Positions 49,686-58,814 of a stretch of 64,000 nt of DNA are shown piece after piece. Under the pieces are notes generated by a model that saw nothing but the letters and a program-made list of their open reading frames with translations, did not search any database and had not been told where the DNA came from. Source of the DNA: Candidatus Ancillula prorhinotermitis (GTDB taxonomy: Bacteria > Actinomycetota > Actinomycetes > Actinomycetales > Bifidobacteriaceae). Where the stretch lies: the NCBI GenBank assembly GCA_031280795.1, contig JAITGF010000014.1, positions 1 to 64,000 of the forward strand. Reading direction: 5' to 3'. Positions within the stretch are counted from its first letter, which is position 1. Each line of letters starts with the position of its first letter. A program made the position numbers and the translations under genes.

Positions 49686-49713
49686 ATTATAACATATTCT
49701 TAACTCGCGCGCG
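49686..49713 (-). promoter_or_regulatory. efp-nusB promoter
   Basis: Minus-strand TGT-TATAAT (hexamer 49686-49691) with CGCGCGCG (49706-49713) 14 bases upstream. The leader is about 20 bases with AAAGG before the ATG. Confidence 0.7.
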
Positions 49714-49729
49714 TCAGTTTGAGTAAGCA

Positions 49730-50491
49730 TCAGTTTGAAAGTGCTTCACTCAGACGCGCAGCGTATCCTTCGGGGGCACCCTGCGTTCGGACTTCTTGGA
49801 TGACCAAATCATCTATGCCTTTTTCGTGGAGCTCTTCTTTCAGGCGGTCAACATCAGACGCGTTCAAAACGGTCGGGTCTACAGTGGTGCGGAATTGAAT
49901 ATGAAGCGGGCGGGCAGAATTCTTACGAAACTCGCGTTCCTCAAGGAGCAGGTTCAAGCTCTTGCGAGCTGCACTTTCTGAGCCTTTTATCTGCGTGATT
50001 GCGTCATATAGGCCGGTCGGCGCTTTGACGTCAAAACCAACCCAATCCAAATAGCTAAGGAGTGGTCTCAAATTTCCCGGTATAGCCCCACCGGTGTGCA
50101 TGCCAATCTTAAAGGCAGGTGCATCTTCTTTAGCATCTTGGTTTTGATTGGGGTCCTTAAATTTAAGCACTTCTTTCATAGCCCGCAGAAGCTTACCGCC
50201 ATCTTCACCAGATTGCATCAATGGCTCACCGCCCGAAAAGACCACACCGTCGAGTAAGCCGACACGATTTTCTAGATGTTTGAGCACATCATCCTCAAAG
50301 GAAACTTCTCCTTTAGCATGGGGGTCAAGGATTGCGCTATTGTGGCAATAATTGCAACGCCAAGGGCAACCTTGCAGAAAAAGCGTAACGACGATTTCCC
50401 CAGGCCAGTCAACTGTAGAAAGCTTCGACCAGCCAGCGATATTTATCAAGCTCTCACGATTTGCAGAGCTTTCGTGCGCGCTTTCAGGCAC
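49730..50491 (-). CDS. nrdG: anaerobic ribonucleotide reductase activating protein (radical SAM)
   Basis: A 253-residue radical SAM enzyme with the CxxxCxxC cluster in QGCPWRCNYCHN (about residues 40-51), preceded by STVDWPGEIVVTLF, and GVVFSGGEPLMQ. This matches NrdG-type activases that put the glycyl radical on anaerobic ribonucleotide reductase NrdD; nrdD is not in the window. It implies growth without oxygen. GTG start overlaps the atpB stop by eight bases, so it is translated with atpB. Confidence 0.85.
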   Translation of the reverse strand: MPESAHESSANRESLINIAGWSKLSTVDWPGEIVVTLFLQGCPWRCNYCHNSAILDPHAKGEVSFEDDVLKHLENRVGLLDGVVFSGGEPLMQSGEDGGKLLRAMKEVLKFKDPNQNQDAKEDAPAFKIGMHTGGAIPGNLRPLLSYLDWVGFDVKAPTGLYDAITQIKGSESAARKSLNLLLEEREFRKNSARPLHIQFRTTVDPTVLNASDVDRLKEELHEKGIDDLVIQEVRTQGAPEGYAARLSEALSN

Positions 50492-51443
50492 TTCTTACCT
50501 CAGGGCTTACATCGAGTTTAGCCTCAAGTTTCGCATCAAGTGGGTTTTCAAGTACTGAATCATCGGTATGCGCGCCTTCTTCTTCAAAGTCTGGAGCTTC
50601 TGAGTGGTCATCGCCATGCGCAAAACTCATCGAAATATACGCACAGGCTAATAATGTGAAGATATAGGCTTGTAGAGCTGCGACTAGCAACTCAAAGCAG
50701 GTGAATAGAATCGACCCAGCGAAAGTAACCACACCTAATGCTTTCATGCTCGGCTCAGCCACGAAGAGGAAAAACTGGGTAGCCGCAAAGCAAAGCGCGA
50801 TTAAGATATGCCCGGCAATCATGTTGGCCAGCAAACGCAAAGCTAGTGAAACGGGGCGGATGAACAGAAGCTGCGCAATTTCTATAAGTGAATAAATCGG
50901 GTAGACAAAAAATGGTAACCCAGGCGGGAAAACTTCGGCTTTAATGAAGACAAAGAAGCCTTTGACTCCACCACCATGATCACGAATACCCTCTCTCCAG
51001 TATGATGTAAAGACCCAGATGGCAAAAAGTAGCGGAATCCCTACTCCAGCTGTCGCTGCTAGATTGAGCGTTGGAACCAAACCTGTAAGATTCATGAAAA
51101 TGATGGTGCAAAACATAGTAGTCATCATCGGAAGCCAGCGTTTGCCTGCTTTTTCGCCGAGTGATTCAAACACGAAGTTCTTGATGAATTCAAAAAGCAT
51201 TTCGATCAGCATCTGTGGCTTCGATGGTATGAAATCATCAGCATCAGCGCGCTTTTTGGCACGTGAAAGCGTAATGCCGAAGAAGAGCAAGATGAATAAA
51301 ACCACTATAAAACGTATTAATTGAAGGCGATTAAGCTCAAAAATCGTTCCACCAAAAAATATCGGATCGGGCAGGAATTCCTGCATGGTCGGAATATCCA
51401 GACCTTCACTTTCTTCAGCTAGAAATAGTACTTTGCTCAGCAT
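50484..51443 (-). CDS. atpB: ATP synthase F0 subunit a
   Basis: Subunit a forms the proton half-channels beside the c-ring. The 319-residue protein has about six transmembrane helices and the conserved Arg helix SLALRLLANMIAGHILIALC (about residues 205-224). The C-terminus continues as an acidic tail of roughly 45 residues after ISMSFAHG, longer than usual. ATG 51441-51443 is six bases after TATAAT, so it has its own leaderless promoter. It normally heads the atp operon, but here nrdG follows and no other atp gene is in the window. Confidence 0.93.
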   Translation of the reverse strand: MLSKVLFLAEESEGLDIPTMQEFLPDPIFFGGTIFELNRLQLIRFIVVLFILLFFGITLSRAKKRADADDFIPSKPQMLIEMLFEFIKNFVFESLGEKAGKRWLPMMTTMFCTIIFMNLTGLVPTLNLAATAGVGIPLLFAIWVFTSYWREGIRDHGGGVKGFFVFIKAEVFPPGLPFFVYPIYSLIEIAQLLFIRPVSLALRLLANMIAGHILIALCFAATQFFLFVAEPSMKALGVVTFAGSILFTCFELLVAALQAYIFTLLACAYISMSFAHGDDHSEAPDFEEEGAHTDDSVLENPLDAKLEAKLDVSPEVRSA

Positions 51444-51455
51444 ATTCAAATTATA
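51444..51455 (-). promoter_or_regulatory. atpB leaderless promoter
   Basis: Minus-strand TGA-TATAAT (hexamer 51450-51455), then six bases, then ATG. It overlaps the last codons of ileS. Confidence 0.7.
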
Positions 51456-54400
51456 TCACACTTTCAACTTTGATGTGCGGTGCACCTTCTTCAAGCTGTA
51501 CTGATTTTGCAAGAACTTCGCCTTCGATTAGCCCTGTGAAGGCTTTAGCAGCACTTATACGCTCGGGCGTGTCAGATATAGACAAATTGATACGGTCACT
51601 GACTTCAAGACCAGCCTGTTTTCGTGCTTCTTGCACTTCACGAATCAAATCGCGTGCAATCCCCTCATCGATAAGGTCTTGGTTAAGCTCTAAATTAAGT
51701 ACTACAAAGCCACCTGCTAAAATGTCTGCACTTTGCTCACCGGCTAACTCAGAATCCACCACATTTGTCAGTGTATACTCGCCTTCCTCAAGCGAGAAAG
51801 GGCCATCTTTGAGCTGAACTATTGGTGTACTTCCGGAAAGTGTCCACTCCCCTGACTTAGCAGCTTTGATTACGTCTTGGACACGTTTACCTATCCTAGG
51901 GCCTAGGGCGCGCGCATTTGGCGAAAGCTGTTGCTCTATACCGTATTCACTCATCTCCACTAGATCGGCGTCAAGTAGGTCTAGCTGCTTCACATTAGTC
52001 TCACTTAAGATTACGCCTACAAACTCTTCGAAACGAGCGGGATTCTTGACAGCTAAGCGCATACTTGCTAGAGGTTGGCGAACCCTCATATTAGCATTCT
52101 TGCGTAATGCTGAAACGCTTGAAACTGCTTCGCGCACATCGTCGATAGTTTTCACTAAATCCGAATCTTCGACAAGTGTTTCATCAGCATTGCGATCCAG
52201 ATATGGCACTGGGTACGTTTGAAGATGCACTGACTCACCATCAGTCAAGCCTTGCCACACTTCCTCAGTGGTGAGCGGTAGGAGTGGTGCTAAAGCACGC
52301 ATCAAGAACTCTAGAACCGTCCAGAGTGTATCGAAAGCTTTCGGGTCTTCTTTCCAAAAGCGTGTCCGGTTAGTGCGAATGTACCAGTTAGTAAGCACAT
52401 CTAAAAACTCGCGCACATCGAAGCAAGCTTTAGCAATATCAAAATTCTGCAAACTCGTATGCAGGCTTTCAACTAGATTGCGTTCTTTGGCTAAAATGTA
52501 GCGATCTTGAACATCAAGCTTTGGAAAATCGCGTGGCTCTAGACGTTTTGCATCATAACCTTCGCCCCCATTCGCAGCATTTGCATACATTGTGAAGAAA
52601 TAATAAGTTGACCAAAGCGGTAATAACACTCCTCGGACAGTATCATGAATTGCTTCCTTAGTTACAGATAGATTGCCACCACGCAAAATATTTGAGCTCA
52701 TCAAAAACCAGCGCATTGCGTCTGAGCCAAAATCCTCAAAGACATTTGAAACATCTGGGTAGTTGCGTAAGCTCTTGGACATTTTCTGTCCATCATCGCC
52801 TAAGACTACACCGTGGCACATCACATTTTTGAACGCATTGCAGTCAAAAAGCGCAGTTGCCATAATGTGCAGAGTGTAAAACCATCCCCTAGTCTGCCCA
52901 ATGTATTCAACGATAAAGTCAGAAGGGTAATGCTCTTCAAACCATGTTTTATTTTCAAATGGGTAGTGCACAGAAGCAAAGGGCATTGAACCAGATTCGA
53001 ACCAGCAATCAAAGACATCAGCGATTCGAATCATCTTCGATTCACCACTAGGGTCGTCTGGGTTATAGCGCCAAAGCGTGTCAATTTGCGGGCGGTGCAG
53101 ATCAGTTATTCTACCGTCGGGGTAGGCAGATTTAGCATCGAGATCGTTCTTTAAGCAGTCAGCAAATGCTTCCTCCATCTCGTTTATCGACCCGTAAACA
53201 TCTACACGCGGGTAGGCCGGGTCACTAGATACCCATACCGGAATCGGCGCCCCCCAAAAGCGGTTGCGCGATATCGACCAATCCCTTGCTCCCTCAAGCC
53301 ATTTGCCAAACTGACCATGCTGTACATTTTCGGGAATCCAGCGGATAGCATCATTTAACTCGAGCATGCGCTTCTTAATCTTCACTACATTTACGAACCA
53401 CGATGAAATGGGTCGGTAAATCAGCGGGTTTCGGCAACGCCAGCAATGCGGATATGAGTGAGCCACAGACTGTGTACGTAGCAAAATCGCACGAACGTCG
53501 GGGTTGATTCGCGCCTGAGACCCCGTACCTTCACGCAAATCACGTACGATTTCACGGTTAGAATCGAATACATGTAGGCCAGTATAATCGCTAATTGGCT
53601 CAGTCAAAATCGCTCCGGCATCCATAGGGACTGGAGGTTTTACACCTAGTTCAGCTAACACTACCATATCGTCTTCACCGTAAGGGGCAATATGTACAAG
53701 ACCGGTACCTTCACCTTCGCCGACATAGTCAGCTGTGCGCACCTGATATGCATTTTTTAAGTCCACATCAACTGTAGCGTAAGTCGTAGGAAAGTAGTCG
53801 AAGATTGGAAAATAGCGCAAGCCATTTAGCGAAGAGCCCTTTATGGTTGTAACAATTTCTGGAGTAAGCCCAAGCTCGTCGCTGTATTTTTCAAGACAAG
53901 ATGAAGCAATAATAAAGCTCTTTCCGCTATACGCATTATCACCTTCGCTTGCATTTACTTTTGCGATTGTGTACTCAATCTCCCCACCCACGGCAACTGC
54001 AAAGTTAGTAGGAAGTGTCCAGGGCGTTGTAGTCCACACACATAGATACAAGTTATCGAAGTCAATTTCTTTATATTCATTCAGCAAGCTTTTTTGAAAA
54101 GACTGAGCTGTAACCTTCATCGCCACTGTCACAGTATTATCTTGGCGCTCTTTGTAAACGTCATCATCCATACGTAGCTCATGATTTGAAAGTGGAGTTT
54201 GATCGTGCCAGCAATACGGTAGAACTTTATAGCCTTTGTACGCTAGGTCCTTGTCATAAAGCTGCTTGAATGCCCACAAAACTGACTCCATATAATCGAT
54301 ATCGAGCGTTTTGTAATCGTTCTCAAAATCGACCCATCGAGCTTGTTTTTCAACGTAATCCTGCCATTCGTCTACATATTTTAGTACCGATTTGCGACAA

Positions 54401-54795
54401 GCATCGTTAAACTTACCAATTCCAAGCTCGTAGATTTCATTCACATCATCGATTCCGAGCTCCCTTTGCGCTTCTAGCTCAGCGGGAAGCCCGTGCGTAT
54501 CCCATCCAAAACGACGCTCAACCCTTTTAGAAAGCATTGTCTGGAAGCGCGGGATTACATCTTTCACGTACCCAGTCAGAAGGTGACCATAGTGTGGTAG
54601 ACCGTTTGCAAAAGGTGGACCATCATAAAATACATACTCATTCGAGCCACTTTGCCCGGATTTATTTTGGTCAATGGACTTCTTGAAAATGCCGTTTTCG
54701 CGCCAAAATTTCAAAACATCTTTTTCGATAGCAGGGAAATTTGGTGATGAAACGACTTTTTTCGCATCACCTGACGTAGACTTCTTTGGGTACAT
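51451..54795 (-). CDS. ileS: isoleucyl-tRNA synthetase
   Basis: IleS charges tRNA-Ile. The 1114-residue chain has the HIGH motif as FANGLPHYGHLLTG (about residues 57-70), the CP1 editing domain, KMSKS as QKMSKSLRNYPD (about residue 685), anticodon-binding helices and the long C-terminal region of the actinobacterial/eukaryote-like type (1050-1110 residues). The C-terminal Cys cluster of the shorter bacterial type is not evident. ATG 54793-54795 follows TATAAT by six bases. Confidence 0.96.
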   Translation of the reverse strand: MYPKKSTSGDAKKVVSSPNFPAIEKDVLKFWRENGIFKKSIDQNKSGQSGSNEYVFYDGPPFANGLPHYGHLLTGYVKDVIPRFQTMLSKRVERRFGWDTHGLPAELEAQRELGIDDVNEIYELGIGKFNDACRKSVLKYVDEWQDYVEKQARWVDFENDYKTLDIDYMESVLWAFKQLYDKDLAYKGYKVLPYCWHDQTPLSNHELRMDDDVYKERQDNTVTVAMKVTAQSFQKSLLNEYKEIDFDNLYLCVWTTTPWTLPTNFAVAVGGEIEYTIAKVNASEGDNAYSGKSFIIASSCLEKYSDELGLTPEIVTTIKGSSLNGLRYFPIFDYFPTTYATVDVDLKNAYQVRTADYVGEGEGTGLVHIAPYGEDDMVVLAELGVKPPVPMDAGAILTEPISDYTGLHVFDSNREIVRDLREGTGSQARINPDVRAILLRTQSVAHSYPHCWRCRNPLIYRPISSWFVNVVKIKKRMLELNDAIRWIPENVQHGQFGKWLEGARDWSISRNRFWGAPIPVWVSSDPAYPRVDVYGSINEMEEAFADCLKNDLDAKSAYPDGRITDLHRPQIDTLWRYNPDDPSGESKMIRIADVFDCWFESGSMPFASVHYPFENKTWFEEHYPSDFIVEYIGQTRGWFYTLHIMATALFDCNAFKNVMCHGVVLGDDGQKMSKSLRNYPDVSNVFEDFGSDAMRWFLMSSNILRGGNLSVTKEAIHDTVRGVLLPLWSTYYFFTMYANAANGGEGYDAKRLEPRDFPKLDVQDRYILAKERNLVESLHTSLQNFDIAKACFDVREFLDVLTNWYIRTNRTRFWKEDPKAFDTLWTVLEFLMRALAPLLPLTTEEVWQGLTDGESVHLQTYPVPYLDRNADETLVEDSDLVKTIDDVREAVSSVSALRKNANMRVRQPLASMRLAVKNPARFEEFVGVILSETNVKQLDLLDADLVEMSEYGIEQQLSPNARALGPRIGKRVQDVIKAAKSGEWTLSGSTPIVQLKDGPFSLEEGEYTLTNVVDSELAGEQSADILAGGFVVLNLELNQDLIDEGIARDLIREVQEARKQAGLEVSDRINLSISDTPERISAAKAFTGLIEGEVLAKSVQLEEGAPHIKVESVI

Positions 54796-54822
54796 ATTAT
54801 AATTATAGCACGTCGCCCCGCG
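54796..54822 (-). promoter_or_regulatory. ileS leaderless promoter
   Basis: Minus-strand TGC-TATAAT (hexamer 54802-54807), six bases, ATG. The six spacer bases are themselves TATAAT. A CGCG block at 54819-54822 lies between this and the divergent FKBP promoter. No T-box fits into this space. Confidence 0.7.
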
Positions 54823-54828
54823 TTTCGC

Positions 54829-54858
54829 TTGACATACAAATATGGTCTGTGTTATAAT
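54829..54858 (+). promoter_or_regulatory. FKBP operon promoter with consensus -35
   Basis: TTGACA (54829-54834) and TATAAT (54853-54858) are separated by 18 bases, the best classical promoter in the window. A leader of about 32 bases with AAGGAG leads to ATG 54897. Confidence 0.8.
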
Positions 54859-54896
54859 ATAAGTACAAGCTTATATATCGACACTAAAGGAGTTAA

Positions 54897-55595
54897 ATGG
54901 CAAACAATAAGAAACGCGCTAAGAATGCTGCAAATGAGCTAAAGCGTTTAGCACGCTTTGAAGAGTCCAAGCGCAAAAAAGTTCAGCGACGCAATATCAT
55001 CACAGTTATTGCTTGTGCGATAGCAGCTTTTGCAGTTATAGTGACCTTTGCAGTAGTAAATGTGAACGTTAAAGCTCCAGATAATGAGGCGAGCGGTACA
55101 GAATCTAAGCAGGCGCGTTTCGATGCTTATCAGAATGCCTTACCAGACCCGAGCTACACGCCGCAAGTAGTTCAAGCTGACACTTATGAAGGTACACTTC
55201 CTGTGATTGAGAATCAAGACGCCACACCTTCAGTTACTTTCCCAGACGGGTATACAGTCCCCCAAGACTTGGTAGTGTCAACACTAGCAAGCGGAGACGG
55301 CCCAGACGTTGACCTCATAGCAAATGGTGGCAAGATTGCGTACTCAGGCTGGAATTTGAATGGCGACGAGTTTGACTCGAGTATTTCCCAAGGAAGAGAG
55401 CCTTACCCCGTTGAGGCCGGGCTGCCAAACCTAATTCAAGGCTGGACAAAAGGCTTAGCTGGGCCACACAAAGTAGGCGATAAGCTAATGCTTGTGATCC
55501 CACAATCGCTTTCATACCCTGACAAAACACTTGCTGGCATCGATGACACCACTGCATCTGGTCCGCTTGTCTTCTTCGTGGAAATTAAGGGCTAG
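54897..55595 (+). CDS. membrane-anchored FKBP-type peptidyl-prolyl isomerase
   Basis: A 232-residue protein with a lysine-rich cytoplasmic start, one transmembrane helix (about residues 33-55) and an extracytoplasmic C-terminal FKBP domain. The domain shows LNGDEFDSSISQ, LIQGWTKGLAG and VGDKLMLVIPQSLSY, equivalent to the FDxS, xIxGWxxGLxGMxVG and IPPxLAYG segments of the family. It may fold exported proteins. The DUF349 gene follows six bases later, an actinobacterial pairing. Confidence 0.86.
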   Translation: MANNKKRAKNAANELKRLARFEESKRKKVQRRNIITVIACAIAAFAVIVTFAVVNVNVKAPDNEASGTESKQARFDAYQNALPDPSYTPQVVQADTYEGTLPVIENQDATPSVTFPDGYTVPQDLVVSTLASGDGPDVDLIANGGKIAYSGWNLNGDEFDSSISQGREPYPVEAGLPNLIQGWTKGLAGPHKVGDKLMLVIPQSLSYPDKTLAGIDDTTASGPLVFFVEIKG

Positions 55596-55601
55596 TAGAT
55601 T

Positions 55602-56621
55602 ATGGTAGCAAAGAAAGAAATACTTACCCCGAAGCGGCTAGATGACCAAAAGATGCAATCTGCAAGGAAATTTGGTCGTGTCGATGAAGAGGGTCGCGTC
55701 TTCGTTAAGGTGGGCGATGAAGAAAGGCAAGTTGGTCAGTATCTAAGCGGTGAAATTGATGCTGAAATGACACTTTTTGTGCGACGTTTCGTTGACCAAG
55801 TGGGTAAGATGGAGCATTTTGCTATGCGTGCTTCACAAGCCGCAAACGTTACTGCGCCCGAAATTGATGAGAGTATCGCTCATTTCAAGGCCTTCTCTAA
55901 GGAGTACAACTCTGTAGGCGACTATTTAGCGCTCCAGAAGATGATACCTGAACTAGAGCGTCTCGGTGAAGAGCGCAAATCGCGCAACCGCTTAAAACGC
56001 GAAGAGGATGTCGAAGCAACGTTAGTCATACTTAACGATTTAGTTCGCGAAGTCGAAGGGTTAGTAGAAACCCTTTCTAACCCAAAAACGCCTTGGAAAC
56101 GCATCAGCACAAGTGTTGATGAAACGCTTACCAAGTGGAAAGAAGCGCGCGGAGGAGCAAGAGTTCCGGAAAAGGTGGCCAATGAGCTGTGGGAACGTTT
56201 TTCGGCAGCCAGAAAGACTCTGCAAGATGCCCGTAAAGCATATTTTTCAAGTCTGCGCGAAACCAACTCTGAAGTCAAGCGTAAAAAAGATGCGATCATC
56301 AAGGAAGCTGAAGGTGCTCAGGAGACTGGTAATTTTGATGCCGGTAAGCGCACCTTTGCTAGGCTGATGCGCGAATGGAAGGAGCTAGGGAGAGGAGATC
56401 GCAAAACCGATGATGCTCAATGGAAAAAGTTTAACGCTGCTCGCGATCACTTCTTCTCACGCCTACCTAAAGAAGATAAACCAAGCAAAAAAGAGCGCCC
56501 GAAATGGGATAATGACACATCAAGATTAGGAGCACCAATTCAAGGTCTTGATTTACTCGCAGCTCTTAAAGACGAGCTTGAGCAGAAAGGGAGTAGCAGA
56601 AAGGGGGATGTCAAAAAGTAG
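55602..56621 (+). CDS. DUF349 domain protein
   Basis: A 339-residue, highly charged, helical protein. The N-terminal 90 residues hold RKFGRVDEEGRVFVKVGDEER, typical of actinobacterial DUF349 proteins. Repeated DUF349 helices follow, such as FSAARKTLQDARKAYFSSLRE and FARLMREWKELGRGDRKTDDAQWKKFNAARDHFFSR (quoted only by its core WKKFNAARDHFF). Function is unknown in the family; no catalytic residues are apparent. It lies between the FKBP gene and an unrecognised gene. Confidence 0.83.
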   Translation: MVAKKEILTPKRLDDQKMQSARKFGRVDEEGRVFVKVGDEERQVGQYLSGEIDAEMTLFVRRFVDQVGKMEHFAMRASQAANVTAPEIDESIAHFKAFSKEYNSVGDYLALQKMIPELERLGEERKSRNRLKREEDVEATLVILNDLVREVEGLVETLSNPKTPWKRISTSVDETLTKWKEARGGARVPEKVANELWERFSAARKTLQDARKAYFSSLRETNSEVKRKKDAIIKEAEGAQETGNFDAGKRTFARLMREWKELGRGDRKTDDAQWKKFNAARDHFFSRLPKEDKPSKKERPKWDNDTSRLGAPIQGLDLLAALKDELEQKGSSRKGDVKK

Positions 56622-56716
56622 TTAGATACACTCGCACGATTGGACTAGTCGAGCCGATTCCTGTACGAAACGCTGATGGATTTACCATTAAAATCTCAAG
56701 CGATATAGTTCGCTCT

Positions 56717-57733
56717 GTGCGCTTTTGGCCGATGAACACTGCTTTACAAATCGACATGCTTTGTAAAAGGGAAGGTGAATTCGTAGTGATGCTTACCCAG
56801 CTAGGCGATGATTTCCCTGAGTGGATTGAAGACATTACGGATATCTGCAGTAACATAGCCCAAGTTTCTAAATTCACCAAGAAGTTTTACACTGAAACCA
56901 TTGCGGAAATGAAGCCGAATGAAACTTATGAACTACTCCCCGCCTCTGAAGTGACCAATTTTACTCCGGATGATTTTGATATCAACTGGGATGCTTCACA
57001 TATCGACTTTGAGACTCTACCTGCTTCAGAGGTAGATGATCTAAATGCTAACTACATGCGTACTCGGCGCGTCAACCCGGAGGCAAGAGTGGTCGATACC
57101 GGTGAGCTCGCGCATAAATTATCCTCTAAACCTGGGTCGATGATTCGCACAGTTTTGCGACCAGTTAGCCACGAGCGCTCATTAGCAGTGCGCAGCGATG
57201 CTTATGCACATGATCAGCGCCTGCAGAACTCGCTTGATGCGAACTCCTCAGTAGTCGATATTCGCTGCTTCGTTTCATCTACCGATAAGGTTTCCATAGG
57301 GCTAAAACGCATCATCAATGCAATGGCGACGGACAGTATTTTGAGCAAGCTTTCAAATAACGAACAGGTAATCGTTTGGAAGGATCCAATGTCAAGTGTA
57401 ATTGGGTTTTCTAGGCTTTGCATTACCGCATCAGCTTTGATACGTTTACCAGCTCTTGAGTACGCCTTGGTGAAGGAGGCAAAAAGCACTATGAGTCACA
57501 TTGAGTCATCCACTAAAATGCGCCAAAAGCTCAAAGATGACATCGAGCATGATATCATGCACCGTATTGAAGATATGATTTCACGTAATAACGACCAGAT
57601 GATAGATATCTTTCGGGAAAATATGCGCGAGCTCATCGACGAGTCGCTAAAGGAGTCTAAAGGTCCAACCCCGAGTATCCGAGATATCTCCCAACTGAAT
57701 CCCGACTATAGCCCTTCGCAAGAACTTAACTAG
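56717..57733 (+). CDS. unrecognised helical protein with LPASEV repeat
   Basis: A 338-residue protein I do not recognise. The N-terminal part contains the element LPASEV twice (about residues 74 and 101), within an acidic stretch. The C-terminal third (about residues 255-320) is strongly charged and helical with heptad-like spacing, likely a coiled coil (MRQKLKDDIEHDIMHRIEDM). No signal or membrane segment. GTG 56717 is the first conventional start, but the frame is open back to 56597 and could encode about 35 more residues. The last 87 bases overlap the 3' end of convergent ilvE. Confidence 0.6.
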   Translation: MRFWPMNTALQIDMLCKREGEFVVMLTQLGDDFPEWIEDITDICSNIAQVSKFTKKFYTETIAEMKPNETYELLPASEVTNFTPDDFDINWDASHIDFETLPASEVDDLNANYMRTRRVNPEARVVDTGELAHKLSSKPGSMIRTVLRPVSHERSLAVRSDAYAHDQRLQNSLDANSSVVDIRCFVSSTDKVSIGLKRIINAMATDSILSKLSNNEQVIVWKDPMSSVIGFSRLCITASALIRLPALEYALVKEAKSTMSHIESSTKMRQKLKDDIEHDIMHRIEDMISRNNDQMIDIFRENMRELIDESLKESKGPTPSIRDISQLNPDYSPSQELN

Positions 57734-58771
57734 CTCACCTTCGACTCCACCGGCAAAATCTACATCGAAATCTGTACTTGCCAACCTGCCGATCGAAGAA
57801 ACTGCTGCACCTGTACCGCAGGCGAAGACTTCCGAAACCTCTCCGTTTTTTAGGTCTTCAGCGAGCTTGGTAATGCTAATCTTCACTTGCTTAATGTCAA
57901 TTCCCTCGTCATGCAGTATAGTGATGATCGAGTCTCGAGTGATTGACGGTAAAATCTGACCATTCAATGCTGGCGTACGTACGCTCCCATTTTTATATAC
58001 CACGAAAAAGGACATGCCACCTAGCTCTTCGATAGAATCCTGGTCGCGAGCATCTAAGTACAGCACTTGGGAGAATCCCTTCTCGTATGCTAGCTGCCCC
58101 GGTAGCAGTGATGCAGCATAGTTTCCACCACACTTCACTCCACCAGTGCCCCCAGGCCCGGCACGGAAATATTCGCGTTCCACCCAAATGTCCACAGGCT
58201 TAGGAGTGTTGAAATAGCTGCTAGATGGCGAGAGTATGCAATAATAGTCAACTTGATGAGCGCTTCGAACCCCTAAAAACGGCTCAGTGGCAATCATAAA
58301 GGGTCGTATATAAAGTGCTTGTCCGTCTCCACTTGGCACCCACCTAGCATCTTTTTGCACAAGATTGCGTATCGAGTCCAGAAAATCCTCTTCCGGAAGA
58401 TCTGGCAACCCTAAACGTTTTGCACTCTTGTTAAACCGTTTAGCATTCTCATCAAAGCGAAACGTCCAGATTGAACCATCGCTACGCTTAAATGCCTTTA
58501 TGCCCTCAAATATTTCCTGACCATAATGCAGTACTGACGCGGCAGGAGAAAGGGTGATGTTTTGAAACGGAATAATCTCATGACCACTCCAAACCCCGTT
58601 CTCAGAAGAAACCCCAAGATAGCTATTTACCTCAGGGTTTGCTTCAAAGTGAATGTGCGCCATGTAGTCAGTGAAAAAATTACCGAAACCGAGCTTATCG
58701 CTACTAATAGTTTTCGCAACATCTTCATCGCTAGCAGTCTTTAGATTTTCTTCAAAACTAAACTCTGTCAT
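57647..58771 (-). CDS. ilvE: branched-chain amino acid aminotransferase
   Basis: IlvE transaminates 2-keto acids to Val, Leu and Ile using PLP. The 374-residue fold-type IV enzyme has LSPAASVLHYGQEIFEGIKAF (in part), YIRPFMIATEPFLGV, the PLP Lys in GGVKCGGNYAASLLPG (about residue 212), and VFACGTGAAVSSIG. The C-terminus LVGIQ-like segment (AIVGIQLGDISDTRGW) is the usual end, so the 87-base overlap with the convergent gene is real coding sequence in both. glnA lies upstream on the same strand. Confidence 0.95.
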   Translation of the reverse strand: MTEFSFEENLKTASDEDVAKTISSDKLGFGNFFTDYMAHIHFEANPEVNSYLGVSSENGVWSGHEIIPFQNITLSPAASVLHYGQEIFEGIKAFKRSDGSIWTFRFDENAKRFNKSAKRLGLPDLPEEDFLDSIRNLVQKDARWVPSGDGQALYIRPFMIATEPFLGVRSAHQVDYYCILSPSSSYFNTPKPVDIWVEREYFRAGPGGTGGVKCGGNYAASLLPGQLAYEKGFSQVLYLDARDQDSIEELGGMSFFVVYKNGSVRTPALNGQILPSITRDSIITILHDEGIDIKQVKISITKLAEDLKNGEVSEVFACGTGAAVSSIGRLASTDFDVDFAGGVEGELVKFLRRAIVGIQLGDISDTRGWTFRLL

Positions 58772-58814
58772 AAATTCTTAAGTCTTACTGTCTATGGTTA
58801 TCTTAACAATCGCA

